From positions 33,666,001 to 33,730,000 of the forward strand of contig OX419760.1 in NCBI GenBank assembly GCA_948567375.1: a stretch of 64,000 bases of DNA. Reading direction: 5' to 3'. Source of the DNA: Lunularia cruciata. Its lineage: Eukaryota > Streptophyta > Marchantiopsida > Lunulariales > Lunulariaceae. The notes beneath the pieces are model-generated. The model was not told the DNA's origin. It ran no database searches and worked only from the letters and a program-made list of their open reading frames with translations. Positions 35,663-46,526 of this stretch are shown here, piece by piece. A program made the translations under genes and the position numbers. Each line of letters starts with the position of its first letter. Position 1 is the first letter of the stretch.

Positions 35663-38600
35663 CAGCCAATCAATAGTCTTCCACTCCTATGACAGTTACA
35701 GAGGATACTTGGGAGCCAAATCTTGGACCCAAGCTTACAAGAGAGGAAAGACGGAGAGTTTGGAGGTTCTTGAGGAGCTACACGAGTTGTTTTGCCTTCA
35801 GTATGAAGGATTTGGGTGCTCTGAAGGGACCTAGTATACGGATTGAGCTGACCAACAATACACTAGTTCTTATGTCCTTATTGCTATAGTGACATGGAGA
35901 GGACATTGATTCAGAGCCAAAGTAGAGATCTTTTTGAGGCTGGTTTGGTGGAGATCTCATATGGAGATTATGCATCAGCCACAATGATGCCAACTAAGAA
36001 GGATATGCATGGCAACTACACAGATAGGCGGATGTGTGGAGATTACCGTCTTATCAACCAACAGACTAGGGTTGATGGTATGCCATGCCTACACCGGAAG
36101 AGGTTTTTGATGCAATTGGGCATGCAAAGGTCTTCAGTACTTTGGATCTTTGAGCAGGATATCATCAATTGCCAATCAAGGAGGAGGATAAGTCCAAGAT
36201 AACATTTTGGTTTATTGATCCTCACGACAAGGATGTGTTATATCAGTGGAGGTTCTTACCATTTGGTTAAAGAATTCTCTTGGTGAGTTCCAAAGGGCCA
36301 TGAATAGTATCCTAGCTGGATTGGATTTTTCTCGGTGCTACATTGATGACATTTTAGTCTATAGCACTACTGTGGAGGAGCATGAGAGACAATTGTTAGA
36401 GGTGTTTGAGAGGTTGAGATCTCATGGACTCAAATTACATCTTGGGAAAGTGTAGGTTCTTCCACAAGTAGGTTGAGTATTTGGGTCACACTATCTACCC
36501 CGGAGGACTTGGAGTTCAACAAACCAAGGTGGAGGCTATTGCATGTATTCCTTGGCCTACGGATGTGAGTAGAGTGCGAGCATTCCTTGGGTTGGAAAAC
36601 TTCTATTATTGCTATGTTAGAGGATTTAGTGCTATTGCCAAGGCCTTCACAAAGCTGACCAAGCTTACACAAGAGTGGTGTTGGGGAGATGAGCAAGAGA
36701 GTGATTTTCTAGAGCTCAAGGAGAGGTTGACATCTTCTCCTATTTTGAGGAGACCGATCAGAGGATAACCATTTCAGATTCATACTGATTGGAGTATGTT
36801 GGGGCTTGGAGCAATGCTCACCCAATATGATGATGAGGGGAAGGAGTTTGTGGTTGCCTATGCTAGTCGCTCCAACAATTTAGCAAAGGCAAAGTATAGT
36901 TCATATGAGGGAGAGTGCTTGGCAGCAATTTGGAAAGTAGCACATTTCCAATGTTACCTATTTGGTAACCCCTTCACTCTCATCATTGATCATCAGCCGC
37001 TGAAGTAGTTGATGGAGTCTAACAAGCTTTCAGGGAAGCTTGCATGATGGGCTCTGATTTTATAGGAGGTGATTTTCTAATTGTTCATAGACCTGGAGTG
37101 GTGAACTGTGATGTAGATGGGTTGAGTAGAAACCCATGTCTTAGCCGTCAGGATCAGACCGGATCATGTTGGCATGGTGAGACAAATGAGGAGATGGTGC
37201 CAAGTTGGCATGCATCGGCCTTTTTGTGTATATTTTTTGAGGCTTTGGTGGTATCTCTCTCAACACTACAAGAGTAGTTATTGAGGTCACAAATCTAGAG
37301 AGTGAAGATATTGGTACAATTCAGTGAGACATTCATGGTAATGTCTTAGTGATGGACTATCTTTGTACTAATGTTGTGGGTGGCACAGTTGGGGCAAAGG
37401 AGAGAGATCATGTTCTTCAACAAGCCAAACAGTTCAGATTAGAGGGAAGATGCCTTTTGCATGTATGGGAAGATGGTAGAGTGAGAGTAGTACCATTTCC
37501 ATCTTAGAGACTACAGTTGGTCCGTCATGCTCATGAGGAGCTAGGACATTTTGGAGTAAAGTGTATATATAGCTTACTCTAGAGTCACTATTAGTGGCGT
37601 GGTATGCAGACCAAGGTACATCAATTTGTTGCCAAATGTGTGGTTTAAGACCGAGTTAGAGCATCATTCAATGCTCCTACACCATAATTACACCCATGAC
37701 CTATCATGGAATTGGGTTACCGTTGGAGTGTGGACTTTGCCGGACCTTTACTGTTGACTATGAGACATCATCAATATGTTTTCGTAATGGTGGAGCACTT
37801 CTCCAAGTGGATTGAGTTGGTGGCACTTTTTGACAAGTCCAGTGAAGGGACAACTTACTCATTCGTGGATCAAGTTCTTAGTCATTTTGGTACACCAGCT
37901 GAGGTTTTGATTGACCAGGGTACAATATTCTTGGGGGAGTTTTAGGTCTTGTGTGACAAGGCTTTGATTGATCATCATACTGCATCCCAAGATCACCCTG
38001 AGGCAGATGGCTTAGCAGAGAGAGTGGTTCAGACAATGAAGAGAGGATTGCAAAAATATGGTTTGCAGAGAGGCCACTTAGGGGATTGGGATCTCCAATT
38101 ACCTTGGTTGGCCATGGGCTATCGGTTCATCTGGCAAGCCTCCTTAGCATCCTTCTCTCCTTAATTTCTACTCTATGGATGAGATCTAGATTTACTTGCA
38201 GCCATTCATTGAGATGCTACTGTAGTCTTGGACTTGGATGATCCAGATGTATAGGTGAGCGCATGTTCTCAATGGGCAAAGATCTTTTGGAGAGTGATGC
38301 CAATGGCCTTTGAGAACTTGGCAATTGCTCAACATAGGGATACTTTACGTTATGCTACTATTTGAGGAGTAGGTTATAGACCTTTGATCCGTCAATTTCA
38401 TCCAGGTGACTATGTATATCTACAATAGACATCATTGACAATAGTTGATGTTTTGACAGGCCGTACTATCTTGAGAGTGTGTGAGGTTTTGCCATTTGGA
38501 GTCCTTGTGTTAGAAGGACATGATGGTGTTGTTTGGAAGGATCATGTGCACAATTGTGCCACCTCCCAAACATTGATGGTACTATGGACCCAAGCTTAGC

Positions 38601-38763
38601 ACTTGTACGTGCAAGCTTGAGGTGTATGTTATGTGGCTCTTCTGGTGGAACTACTATTATGTTAGTGTGTGATAGCTATTTGAGAGGATGAAATATAACA
38701 TGTATGACTCCTCCCCTCACGGTGGTTCCTCAAGGACAATGGTTATGTCCTAGATGTACTTGA
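35663..38763 (+). pseudogene. Outer element: RT, RNase H, integrase and PHD finger
   Basis: RT with a TGA in LDL-stop-AGYH at 36151-36153, the same codon position as in the inner copy, and CYIDDILVYS near 36340. RNase H has DHQPLK; integrase has DQGTIFLG and HPEADGLAERVVQ. Numerous stops and frameshifts. The PHD end is at 38617-38763: the first Cys pair and QWLCPRC followed by TGA are present, but the fourth Cys and the Trp-His are lost. Confidence 0.82.
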
Positions 38764-38919
38764 CCTATAGTTAGTTCATTCTTTATATAGTATAGATTGC
38801 AAACAAACGACTAACAATGAGGCTCCATAGTACCTGGCCTTTTGATCTTTGCCCATCATAGGGTATACCATATACTTGGAGTAGATGGCTATTTGGAGTT
38901 AGAGGGACCTAACCGCCAG

Positions 38920-38938
38920 ATAGGGGGGGAGGGGGCAA
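38920..38938 (+). promoter_or_regulatory. Polypurine tract of the outer element
   Basis: An almost pure G run directly before segment A; the expected plus-strand priming site. Confidence 0.65.
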
Positions 38939-39584
38939 TTGTGGCACTTTAGAGTCTGTGTATGACTTATGTGTGAGTTGTGCTTCTATATGTATGCTAT
39001 TGACAATGATATATATATATGTACAACAGCTGTCACGCCATTTGTAGTGTTGCATCTAGATTGCTCAGACACTGGAGTTGTAGTGATAGTAGTTAGAGGT
39101 ATTTCAATAGTTTCCTATAGATTACTTTTCGATGGTCAGATTTTGTGTTTGGGGTACTAACTTCACGGTGTGGCCCACCATCACTTTGCACCATTTGCAC
39201 CATCGAGTGTGCCATCAATGGGAGCATTAGGGTTCTAGACCTAGCTCGAGTCTAGAGGTTTACTTTCAAAGTGCAGCTCCAGAGAGCTCACTTCTCTGAT
39301 GTTGAGCCTTTGAGGTCTTGGTTATGGTGGACAAAGGCCAGCGAGCGTCACCTAGACTCTCTTAGCTAGAGTGGGTGTGGCTTGACTATAATAGTGCCCA
39401 GTTGTTTGTAGTTTATAGAGTGACAGATCAAGTATTGATATGAGTTGAGTTGATTTGAGTGTTGTAAACAATCTGATTATTGTGGCACTTTAGAGTCTAT
39501 ATATGACTTATGAGTGAGTTGTGCTTCTATAGTGTATGATGTTGACAACAATGTATGTTGTGTAGCAATGTATATACAGACAAC
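38939..39584 (+). repeat. Right terminus A-B-A' of the outer element
   Basis: A is 38939-39030 (starts TTGTGGCACTTTAGAG, about 92 bases, internally decayed with an AT run). B is 39031-39479 (449 bases, same length as 20501-20949). A' is 39480-39584 (105 bases). It has the same order as the inner element's right end. Confidence 0.88.
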
Positions 39585-39589
39585 ATGAT
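39585..39589. repeat. Target-site duplication, right copy (ATGAT)
   Basis: Matches 20496-20500 across the whole 19-kb nested structure. Confidence 0.7.
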
Positions 39590-42537
39590 ACTAATTCTAC
39601 TCCAAAGAAACTTCCTTCTTGTCTTCTTTGGGTTACTAATACTAGTTTGGAGATTCCTACCACAAAGAGTACTAACTACAAAGATCTTATCTTCTAAGAA
39701 CTAAACTACAAAGATCTTATTCCAAAGAACTTTCTTTGCATCTAATTGCTTTAAAGAGAAATTCAATCTTCTCCTTGTAACATATTATTTCTAATCTTAA
39801 AGTATCACGATATGCTCCTTAAGGTCCAAGATTAAGTGCTATACCCTCTTGTCTTCAATTGTCTTCTTGCACAAGGTAGCATCTGCAACTTCAACTCACA
39901 CAACTTTGACTTGGTCAACCTCCTCTCAATGGCTTCTTTGGAAAATTGAAAAGCTGGTCCTAAAGATCCTCTAACATCTTCATCATCTTTTTAGTTGGCT
40001 TTGCTTTCTCTTGTATGCTATTTGGACTTAAGTAGTGACCTTGTCCAACATCCTAGGTTGGTTTGCTACTTGCTCTTCCTTCTCCTTCTACAAATCTACT
40101 TGTAGTGCCTCCAACCAAAGACATGTTTCCTTTTGTATTCCTCCCTAGTGTCGTCTTGAAAGATGTTCCTTCCTTGTTTTATCTCATGTTGTAGCAAAAG
40201 AATGTGCATCTTGGTTTTGTAACTTGCTCTTCAACCACTTTTGCTTTTGATTGCTGGACATCCAAAGAGCACTCATGTCTTCTTGGAGTCTTTGTACCTC
40301 ATACTCATAGATGTTCTTCTCAACAACCAGCAAAGAATTCTACCAATAAGGAATTCTCCTAGCTCTCTTGCAATAAGTCATCACCTCTTTGGCACATTTC
40401 CTTGTACAAATGTCAATTCTTCTCTACTTCCTCCCTCACGTTATCATTCTTTTCTTATAGTGCATACTTGTTTGTATGCATCATCTTTACCAAGGAAACA
40501 TATTTTACTACTTCTGGCCAACTCTCATTGTACAATGGCATAATTATATGTAAGTATTTAAAAAATGGGTAAATAGTGTCTAATATGAAGGGTGCTCCAT
40601 TGGATGCATGGATATTCTATCTATTGGAATAACACCTTTGTCTTTGGAGGAGACTTTTTTGTAGACTTCTTTGTCTTGGATCTCTATATGTATTTTAGCC
40701 CCTTCTCCTTCAACTTCATGTCTTTGTTTTGGAGGGTGAGCTTGGATGCACCAATGCCATAAGATCTTTGGACCAAACTTTTTCTTCTTCTTTGGTAAGA
40801 TGACTTCACTCTACTTGCTCTTCTTCCCTTGAAGGTGTTGACTCTATATCCTTATATCCTTGTTCCTCTTTTGACTTGATTTTGGTGTCTTGTAAGATAA
40901 GCTTCTCTACTTCATCCTTACCTTCTTCATCTTTGGAAGACAAGTCCACTACATGAGGATTTCTTCTTTGCCATTTGATTGTTTTGATTGCACTTATTGG
41001 TATAGACTTTGAAATTTGGTGGTCTTCTCCTTATGTACCTCTACAAATCTTTTGGTCTACGCAAATTTTGATTTGCCTCCCAGATTGCCTTTGCCTCACT
41101 TTGAGTGGCAAAGTATTATTTGGACCAGAAGTGGCTAGTACACCATTTCTCTCTTCACTTGTAAGCATGTTCAACCCCATGTAGAAATGTGTTCAACCCC
41201 CATGTAGAATGTACTACAAATGGGGCAAGGTTAGTAGCACACGCATCTTCTTAGATATCCTTGACCATTGCTCAAGTTTTCCAGTAGAAGATATTACTCC
41301 AATTCATTACAACTCCTTGGTATACATGCTTGAAGGAGATAGCTTTGTTAATGGTTAAATATTTAGTTTGTTTTGGGAAAAAAACCTTATCAAGGAGACT
41401 ATAATTGCTCTTCTTGTTGGGTCTTTGTAATGGTAAACCCTCCATTTGTTACTAATCTAGCTCTCTTCACTAAAAGAGTCAACTATCTATTTATTCATCT
41501 CCTCCATAATATCAATGAACTTAGTGTTAATCCCTTTGATCTATGTTCATCTTCTCTCCAACACCGTTAAACTTAATGTCAAGCATTAATCCTTTTAAGA
41601 TTCATGCATCCAGTCCAAGCATCATCTTCAAGTGTGCCTTGGTCCATACATTGAAATTGCACTAAAGGTTTACCATTTCCTTGTGCTTGGTACTCCTCAA
41701 GTCTTGGGTAATTGTAGGAGAGCCAAGGTCCCAACTCCACAAAAAAAGTTCAAATGCAATTTTACAACAACTCATCCCAAACATGCCTATCCCACTTATC
41801 CACCACTAGTTAGCAAAGGATAATAGTTGAGGTCTTTTTCTTACACCATCTTGTCACCACAAAGAATTACCCACCCAAAGAATGGTTGCGTCCAAAATTA
41901 TACACTCACTCTTTGCTCTTTGGATTACTCCCAAAAAAAATTTCTTCTAAAAAGTGAAATTACTTGCCCAACACTCAATAGTATAACTAAGGCTCTTTGG
42001 CTAACAGTCTTTAATGGGTACACAATCATCATCCTCACATGAGAACTCTTTGGTAGGCATCAACAGTCCTTGGTGGCAGTTCTTTGCTTATGTGGTGGTA
42101 TCATTCAAAATATCATACAGTCTTTGGCTCTAAAATATTTGGGCAAAGAATCTTTGCATTTGTCTTCTTTTGTTCCAACCATTCTATGTACTTGGGTTCC
42201 TCAAGCTTCCTTCTTTGTACCTTGCAAATCTTCACAGCTAAGTTCTTTGTGTCTTAGCATGTATAAAGATGAATTTGAAGCATGTCAAAACAAAAGGTTT
42301 CTTGCTCCAAACATGGAAATCTCTGCACTTCACTTTACAAAAAGAAAGAAAACAAAGCAAAAACACAAATGTTACAAAAATGTGTGCACAAAAATACCAT
42401 GTAGAATTCAATGGGAACTTTATTCAATAAATTTGAAATTAAAGACAACAAAACATGTACAAGATTGGTATGTTATTGATGAGTCACAAGACTACAAATT
42501 TTTGTTGTTTATAGTAAACAAAACTAATTAATATTTA
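39590..42537. other. AT-rich decayed DNA without a recognisable gene
   Basis: Rich in TTCTTC/TTG and ACAAAG phrases and with many short frames on both strands. It may be remnants of copia-like elements, but I find no diagnostic motif. Confidence 0.5.
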
Positions 42538-42737
42538 TCAAAAACTATCTTGGATAACACCTTGGTAACACTTGGATCTCACACTCAAAATAGCAATGTC
42601 CATTACTAGCTAGGAATGATCTATAACTAATAATTAATATTTATTAGTTGTAGATTATTCCTAGCTAGTAGTGGACATTGCTATTTTGAGTGTGAGATCC
42701 AAGTGTAACCAAGAATGCTATCCAAGATAGTTTTTGA
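42538..42737. repeat. 200-bp foldback (long inverted repeat)
   Basis: The left arm (about 42538-42636) and the right arm (about 42640-42737) are reverse complements at roughly nine positions in ten, around an AT-rich centre (TAATTAATATTTATTA). A RNA from it would form one long hairpin. It fits a foldback MITE or a hairpin small-RNA locus. No clear flanking duplication was found. Confidence 0.85.
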
Positions 42738-43559
42738 GTGCTATCCAAGATAATTAAACTCTTGTAAATCATCACTTGAACTTGATGAACTACTCAAATC
42801 AAATTGATGATGCACTTATTGAATCATGCAACATCCTAGTCAAATTGTAAAAAGATGATCAAATATTATATTTAACATGGAGCTTGAGACCACAATTTTT
42901 ACTACATTGCTCCAATAATTAGTCCTCATGAGATTGGAAAAGACCTATCTCCATGTTTGCAATGCAACAAAAAAGTAGCAATAATTGATCCATTGAAAGC
43001 TAGGTGAGTGTCATTCAAGGAGAAGTAACCAATTGAGCTCCATGACCAAGAAACCAAAGCTTTGCTCTATTAATTGGCAAATTATAGAGTGGTCTAATAT
43101 AGAGCTTGTTTATACTATGCTAATGAATCTTCCATTGTGTTAGTGCTCCTTTTGCATTGTTTTTTTAAGTCAGTACCAATACCTTTTATTGGCCAATGCT
43201 TCAATCCCTTCAAACTATACTCAAGGTTAAGGATTTCACTTGCTCTAAGATCTTCACTAAGCCTTATCATTGGTTTCAAAGGACAATACATTGGTTGCTC
43301 AAGCTTACAATAACACATCAATATGATAGGAGACAAGGTCAAGAAAAGTGCCATGGCCACAACCAAGGTCATAGGTATGAAGACCATTGTTATGATGATC
43401 AAGAATAAGGTAAAAAGTATGATAATTTTTATTTCCAAAACCAACATTATTAACTCAAAACCAAGGTATGAAGTCAGCTTCAAATCTAAGCACTATTCTT
43501 TTGACTGAAAATATGATTCCTAGACCCTTGTATTTGGGAACTCCAACAATGTGAATTTT

Positions 43560-45300
43560 TTTGTCAAGATAGTTAATTACAATAAGTGTGGTAAAGCTTG
43601 GCATCAGGCATATGAGTGTGAGCAAAAAAATCTTATTGTTGTGTGAACAATAAATTTAAGCATTACAACTCCAAATGGACAATCCCAAGAATACATGGCA
43701 AGTTGATGTTAATTTTGCCAATTTCAAACATTACCTTGATGATAAAGAAGATATCTATGGGTTGCCTTTCATGTCAATGGGTACTCCTTAGCAACAAGAG
43801 AGGAATGCAACATAATCCTTATTTTCTTCATGACAAAAGTAAATCAAGATGGTAGTTGGTATTTTGATAGTGGTATTACCTTTCATCTCAATAGAAATCA
43901 AATCCTTTTGTCAAACTTATAATCTTTGTCAATCCATAATGAGGTCACATAGAGAACACAACCTACTATTATAGGAAAAAAGGGCTCCATTCTATTTGAT
44001 CAAAAATAAAGTATTAAATATTTTTTACATGCTTGGTATAAAAAAATGTCTTATTTTTGTTGTAAAATTATAGATAAAGGCCTATACCTCTCTTTGAAAG
44101 AGAAAATTCTAAGAAAATACCTTTTCATTGAACTAGAGATTCCACAAACGGTCTATATAAGCTATGGAGTAAGTTTCCAATGGAATTCCCACTGAAGAAT
44201 ACTTCTCCTAGAGCACTCATTCTTTCAAGCTTTACTTTCTTTTGTTCATCTAACATCTAGACTATGACCAAAAATATGGATCTAATCAACAATTGTTCAG
44301 TTGCTCAACTTAAACTCTAACACAAATATGATACATTAACTACCAAAACTACAGTTAATGTCATATTATAAGGTTGATGTCAGGAAGCCACAAATCAAAT
44401 ACATCAATTCATTGTGTGTGACTTACCCTAAGCAAAGCAAAATAGAGATGAAGTTCCATAATTCTCTACCACTCATACTTGTAGGACTCTACAAGTATGA
44501 GTACTACAACTTATTTACTCGTACCTTTGCCTTGTGAATCTATATCTTGTGCTTGCTATATCTTGATGTTCACAGATCACTACACACATAAAATATGTAG
44601 CATCCTTTGAATAAAAGATACTACACTTCAACAATTCAAGGACTTCAAAATGGAATTAGTGGTAATTTAAAACTAGCCAATTGAGAAGAAAAGATGGTGA
44701 ACACATATTGCATTTAACTACTTTTGTGTGTAGGAGAAAATTCACAATTTATAAACACGTGCAGATAGAGTTTCTGAGTGGTAGAATTAAATCATCTCAA
44801 AGATCAAAGATGACAAGAAGTCTTATCCTATTGGGAGGACTGCCAAAGTCAATATAGGATGCAGCTACCCAAATTTTTGCTTAGCTACTTAATGTCTTAG
44901 GTAACTAATTCAAGAATTGAATAGAACACCTCTTCCTCCCATCCCACTCATCTTAATTATTAATATACCAAGATAACATTTACACTTCAAGAACTAGAAC
45001 AATTGAAGTCTACCACGGTTATTCATTTTGATAATCAAAGTGATATTAAAGCTAGCTAATAATCCAACATTTCATGCAAGAACAAAGTATATCGGCATTC
45101 ACCATCATTTCATTAGAGAAAAAGTTGTCATAGGAGAAATTGCAGTCCAATACCTTTCTACACAACAACAATTGGCAAATATGCTAACAAAGGAACTCCC
45201 AAGAATCAAGTTTGATCAACACCAAGCATTTATTGGAATCAAGGATTTACTCAAGTTTTCTCCCAGGAGAAATTTGCAACAACATGAAAGGAACTTGTAG
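43560..45300 (+). mobile_element. Ty1/copia element remnant
   Basis: Three landmarks lie in the right order. A CCHC-like knuckle lacks its first Cys (KCGKAWHQAYEC, about 43584). The protease has the copia signature WYFDSGITFHLNRN (about 43855). The RNase H C-terminus includes HFDNQSDIKA, then FHARTKYIGIHHHFIREKV and QLANMLTKELPRIKFDQH (45030-45290). Integrase and RT are missing between them, so it is an internally deleted fossil with many stops. Confidence 0.82.
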
Positions 45301-45629
45301 ATATTTAAATCTTCACAATTTCAAATCTGCCCTACCAAAATCTACCACTAAACTCTTCAACTTTTCTTTTGCGGCCGGGTGCTTGATACATGTTTCTTCA
45401 ATAACCAAGTACTTGTTCAACAACCTCGGGCTACGAAAGGTAGATTCTAAGTCTTCTGCCAACTATAACAACGTAATAATATTGAATATAGCCTTCAACA
45501 CAAATGTAACTTCTCTTATTTATTTGCACTTCAACCATGGCCTCCACGGTCTCTACCAGCTACTCTTTACAATGGGCAAGAATCTTGAGTGCCCATTAAC
45601 CTGCTTCCACAAGTTCGCTGATCAGGTTC

Positions 45630-45900
45630 ATCAATGAGAACAGATATTCAAGGAACAACATTCACAATGTTTATCTTTTCTCTCTCAATGATGTCCAGGA
45701 TGCCTCCAGGTTCATCAATGAGAATATATGTAAATATTCAAGGAATAATATCCATAATGTTCTATCTTTTCTCTCTCAATGATGCCCAGGATGCCTTCGT
45801 CTCAAATCAAATTCAACAAGGAGAACACACATTCAAAGAACAATATCCTGAATGTTCTATCCCTTCTCTTTCAATGATATCCTGGGTACTTTTGTCTCAA
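45630..45900 (+). repeat. Tandem repeat, three diverged units of about 85-100 bases
   Basis: Each unit contains ATTCAAGGAACAATAT, a TGTTCTATC...TTTCTCTCTCAATGAT stretch and GCCCAGGATGCC-like DNA. Directly follows the copia remnant. Confidence 0.75.
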
Positions 45901-45974
45901 ATCTGCCATGGTTTCTACGTTGTTGCTACCAAAATAAGATAACCAAGCAACAACTCTTTGAGAGTAGATCATTG

Positions 45975-46325
45975 TTTTAGTTAAGTAAAATCTTTACAGC
46001 ACAAAAGAGTATGTAGAAACTAAACGAGTTATTATGTCTAGGTGATGCTCAAGCAAAAAGTCTTTACATTACTTCATCTTTTAATTGAGTAAGAACAAAA
46101 AAGATGTAGAAACTAAGTGAGTCATCAGGTCTAGGTGATGCTACAAGAGTTTACTGATTTCAGATAGTTGTCTCAAACTGGGCAACAACTCTTTTATATT
46201 ATTTCATTTTTTAGGTGAGTACACGCTTAAAAACCAACAAAAAACATGTTTAGTCAAGTAAACTCTTGATGTAAAAACTGAAAGAATTATCAGGTTTAGG
46301 AGATACTCTACAAGAGTTTACTGGC
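45975..46325 (+). repeat. Tandem repeat, three diverged units of about 105-130 bases
   Basis: Units share TTTTAGTTAAGTAAA-like starts, GTAGAAACTAA..GAGT and TCAGGTCTAGGTGATGCT, then ACAAGAGTTTACTG in two of them. Confidence 0.65.
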
Positions 46326-46339
46326 CTGTTTGTCTCATA

Positions 46340-46526
46340 CTCAAACTAAGAACTACCTTCAACTAAGGAACGTTAATGAGTTAAATAGTTTCCATTCCGT
46401 GACTCAAACTAGGAACGACCTTCAACTACTACTGAACGTTAATGAGTTAATTAGTTTCCATTCCGTGACTCAAACTAGGAACGGCCTTCAACTACTACTG
46501 AACGGCAGTTGGTTTCCATTCCGTGA
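46340..46526 (+). repeat. Tandem repeat, three units of 58-66 bases
   Basis: Unit CTCAAACTAGGAACGACC..GAACGTTAATGAGTTA..TTTCCATTCCGTGA. The third unit has an internal deletion of a few bases. Adjacent to the preceding tandem repeat. Confidence 0.85.

Larger units (their letters stand above)
20501..39584 (+). mobile_element. Outer Ty3-like retrotransposon (Gag-PR-DNMT remnant-RT-RH-IN-PHD), interrupted by a nested relative
   Basis: The two halves (20501-23855 and about 33767-39584) are one element of roughly 9.2 kb. The sequence breaks off inside gag at ...CCTAGAGGA and resumes at GCATCAGTGG, and the inner copy carries these two pieces contiguously near 30360. The element is flanked by ATGAT repeats. 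Termini are B (20501-20949) at the left and A-B-A' (38939-39584) at the right. Coding capacity is heavily damaged by stops and frameshifts. The methyltransferase segment has a deletion near 34925-34945 that removes motifs I-VIII. It is older than the inner copy, because that copy inserted into it. Confidence 0.88.
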
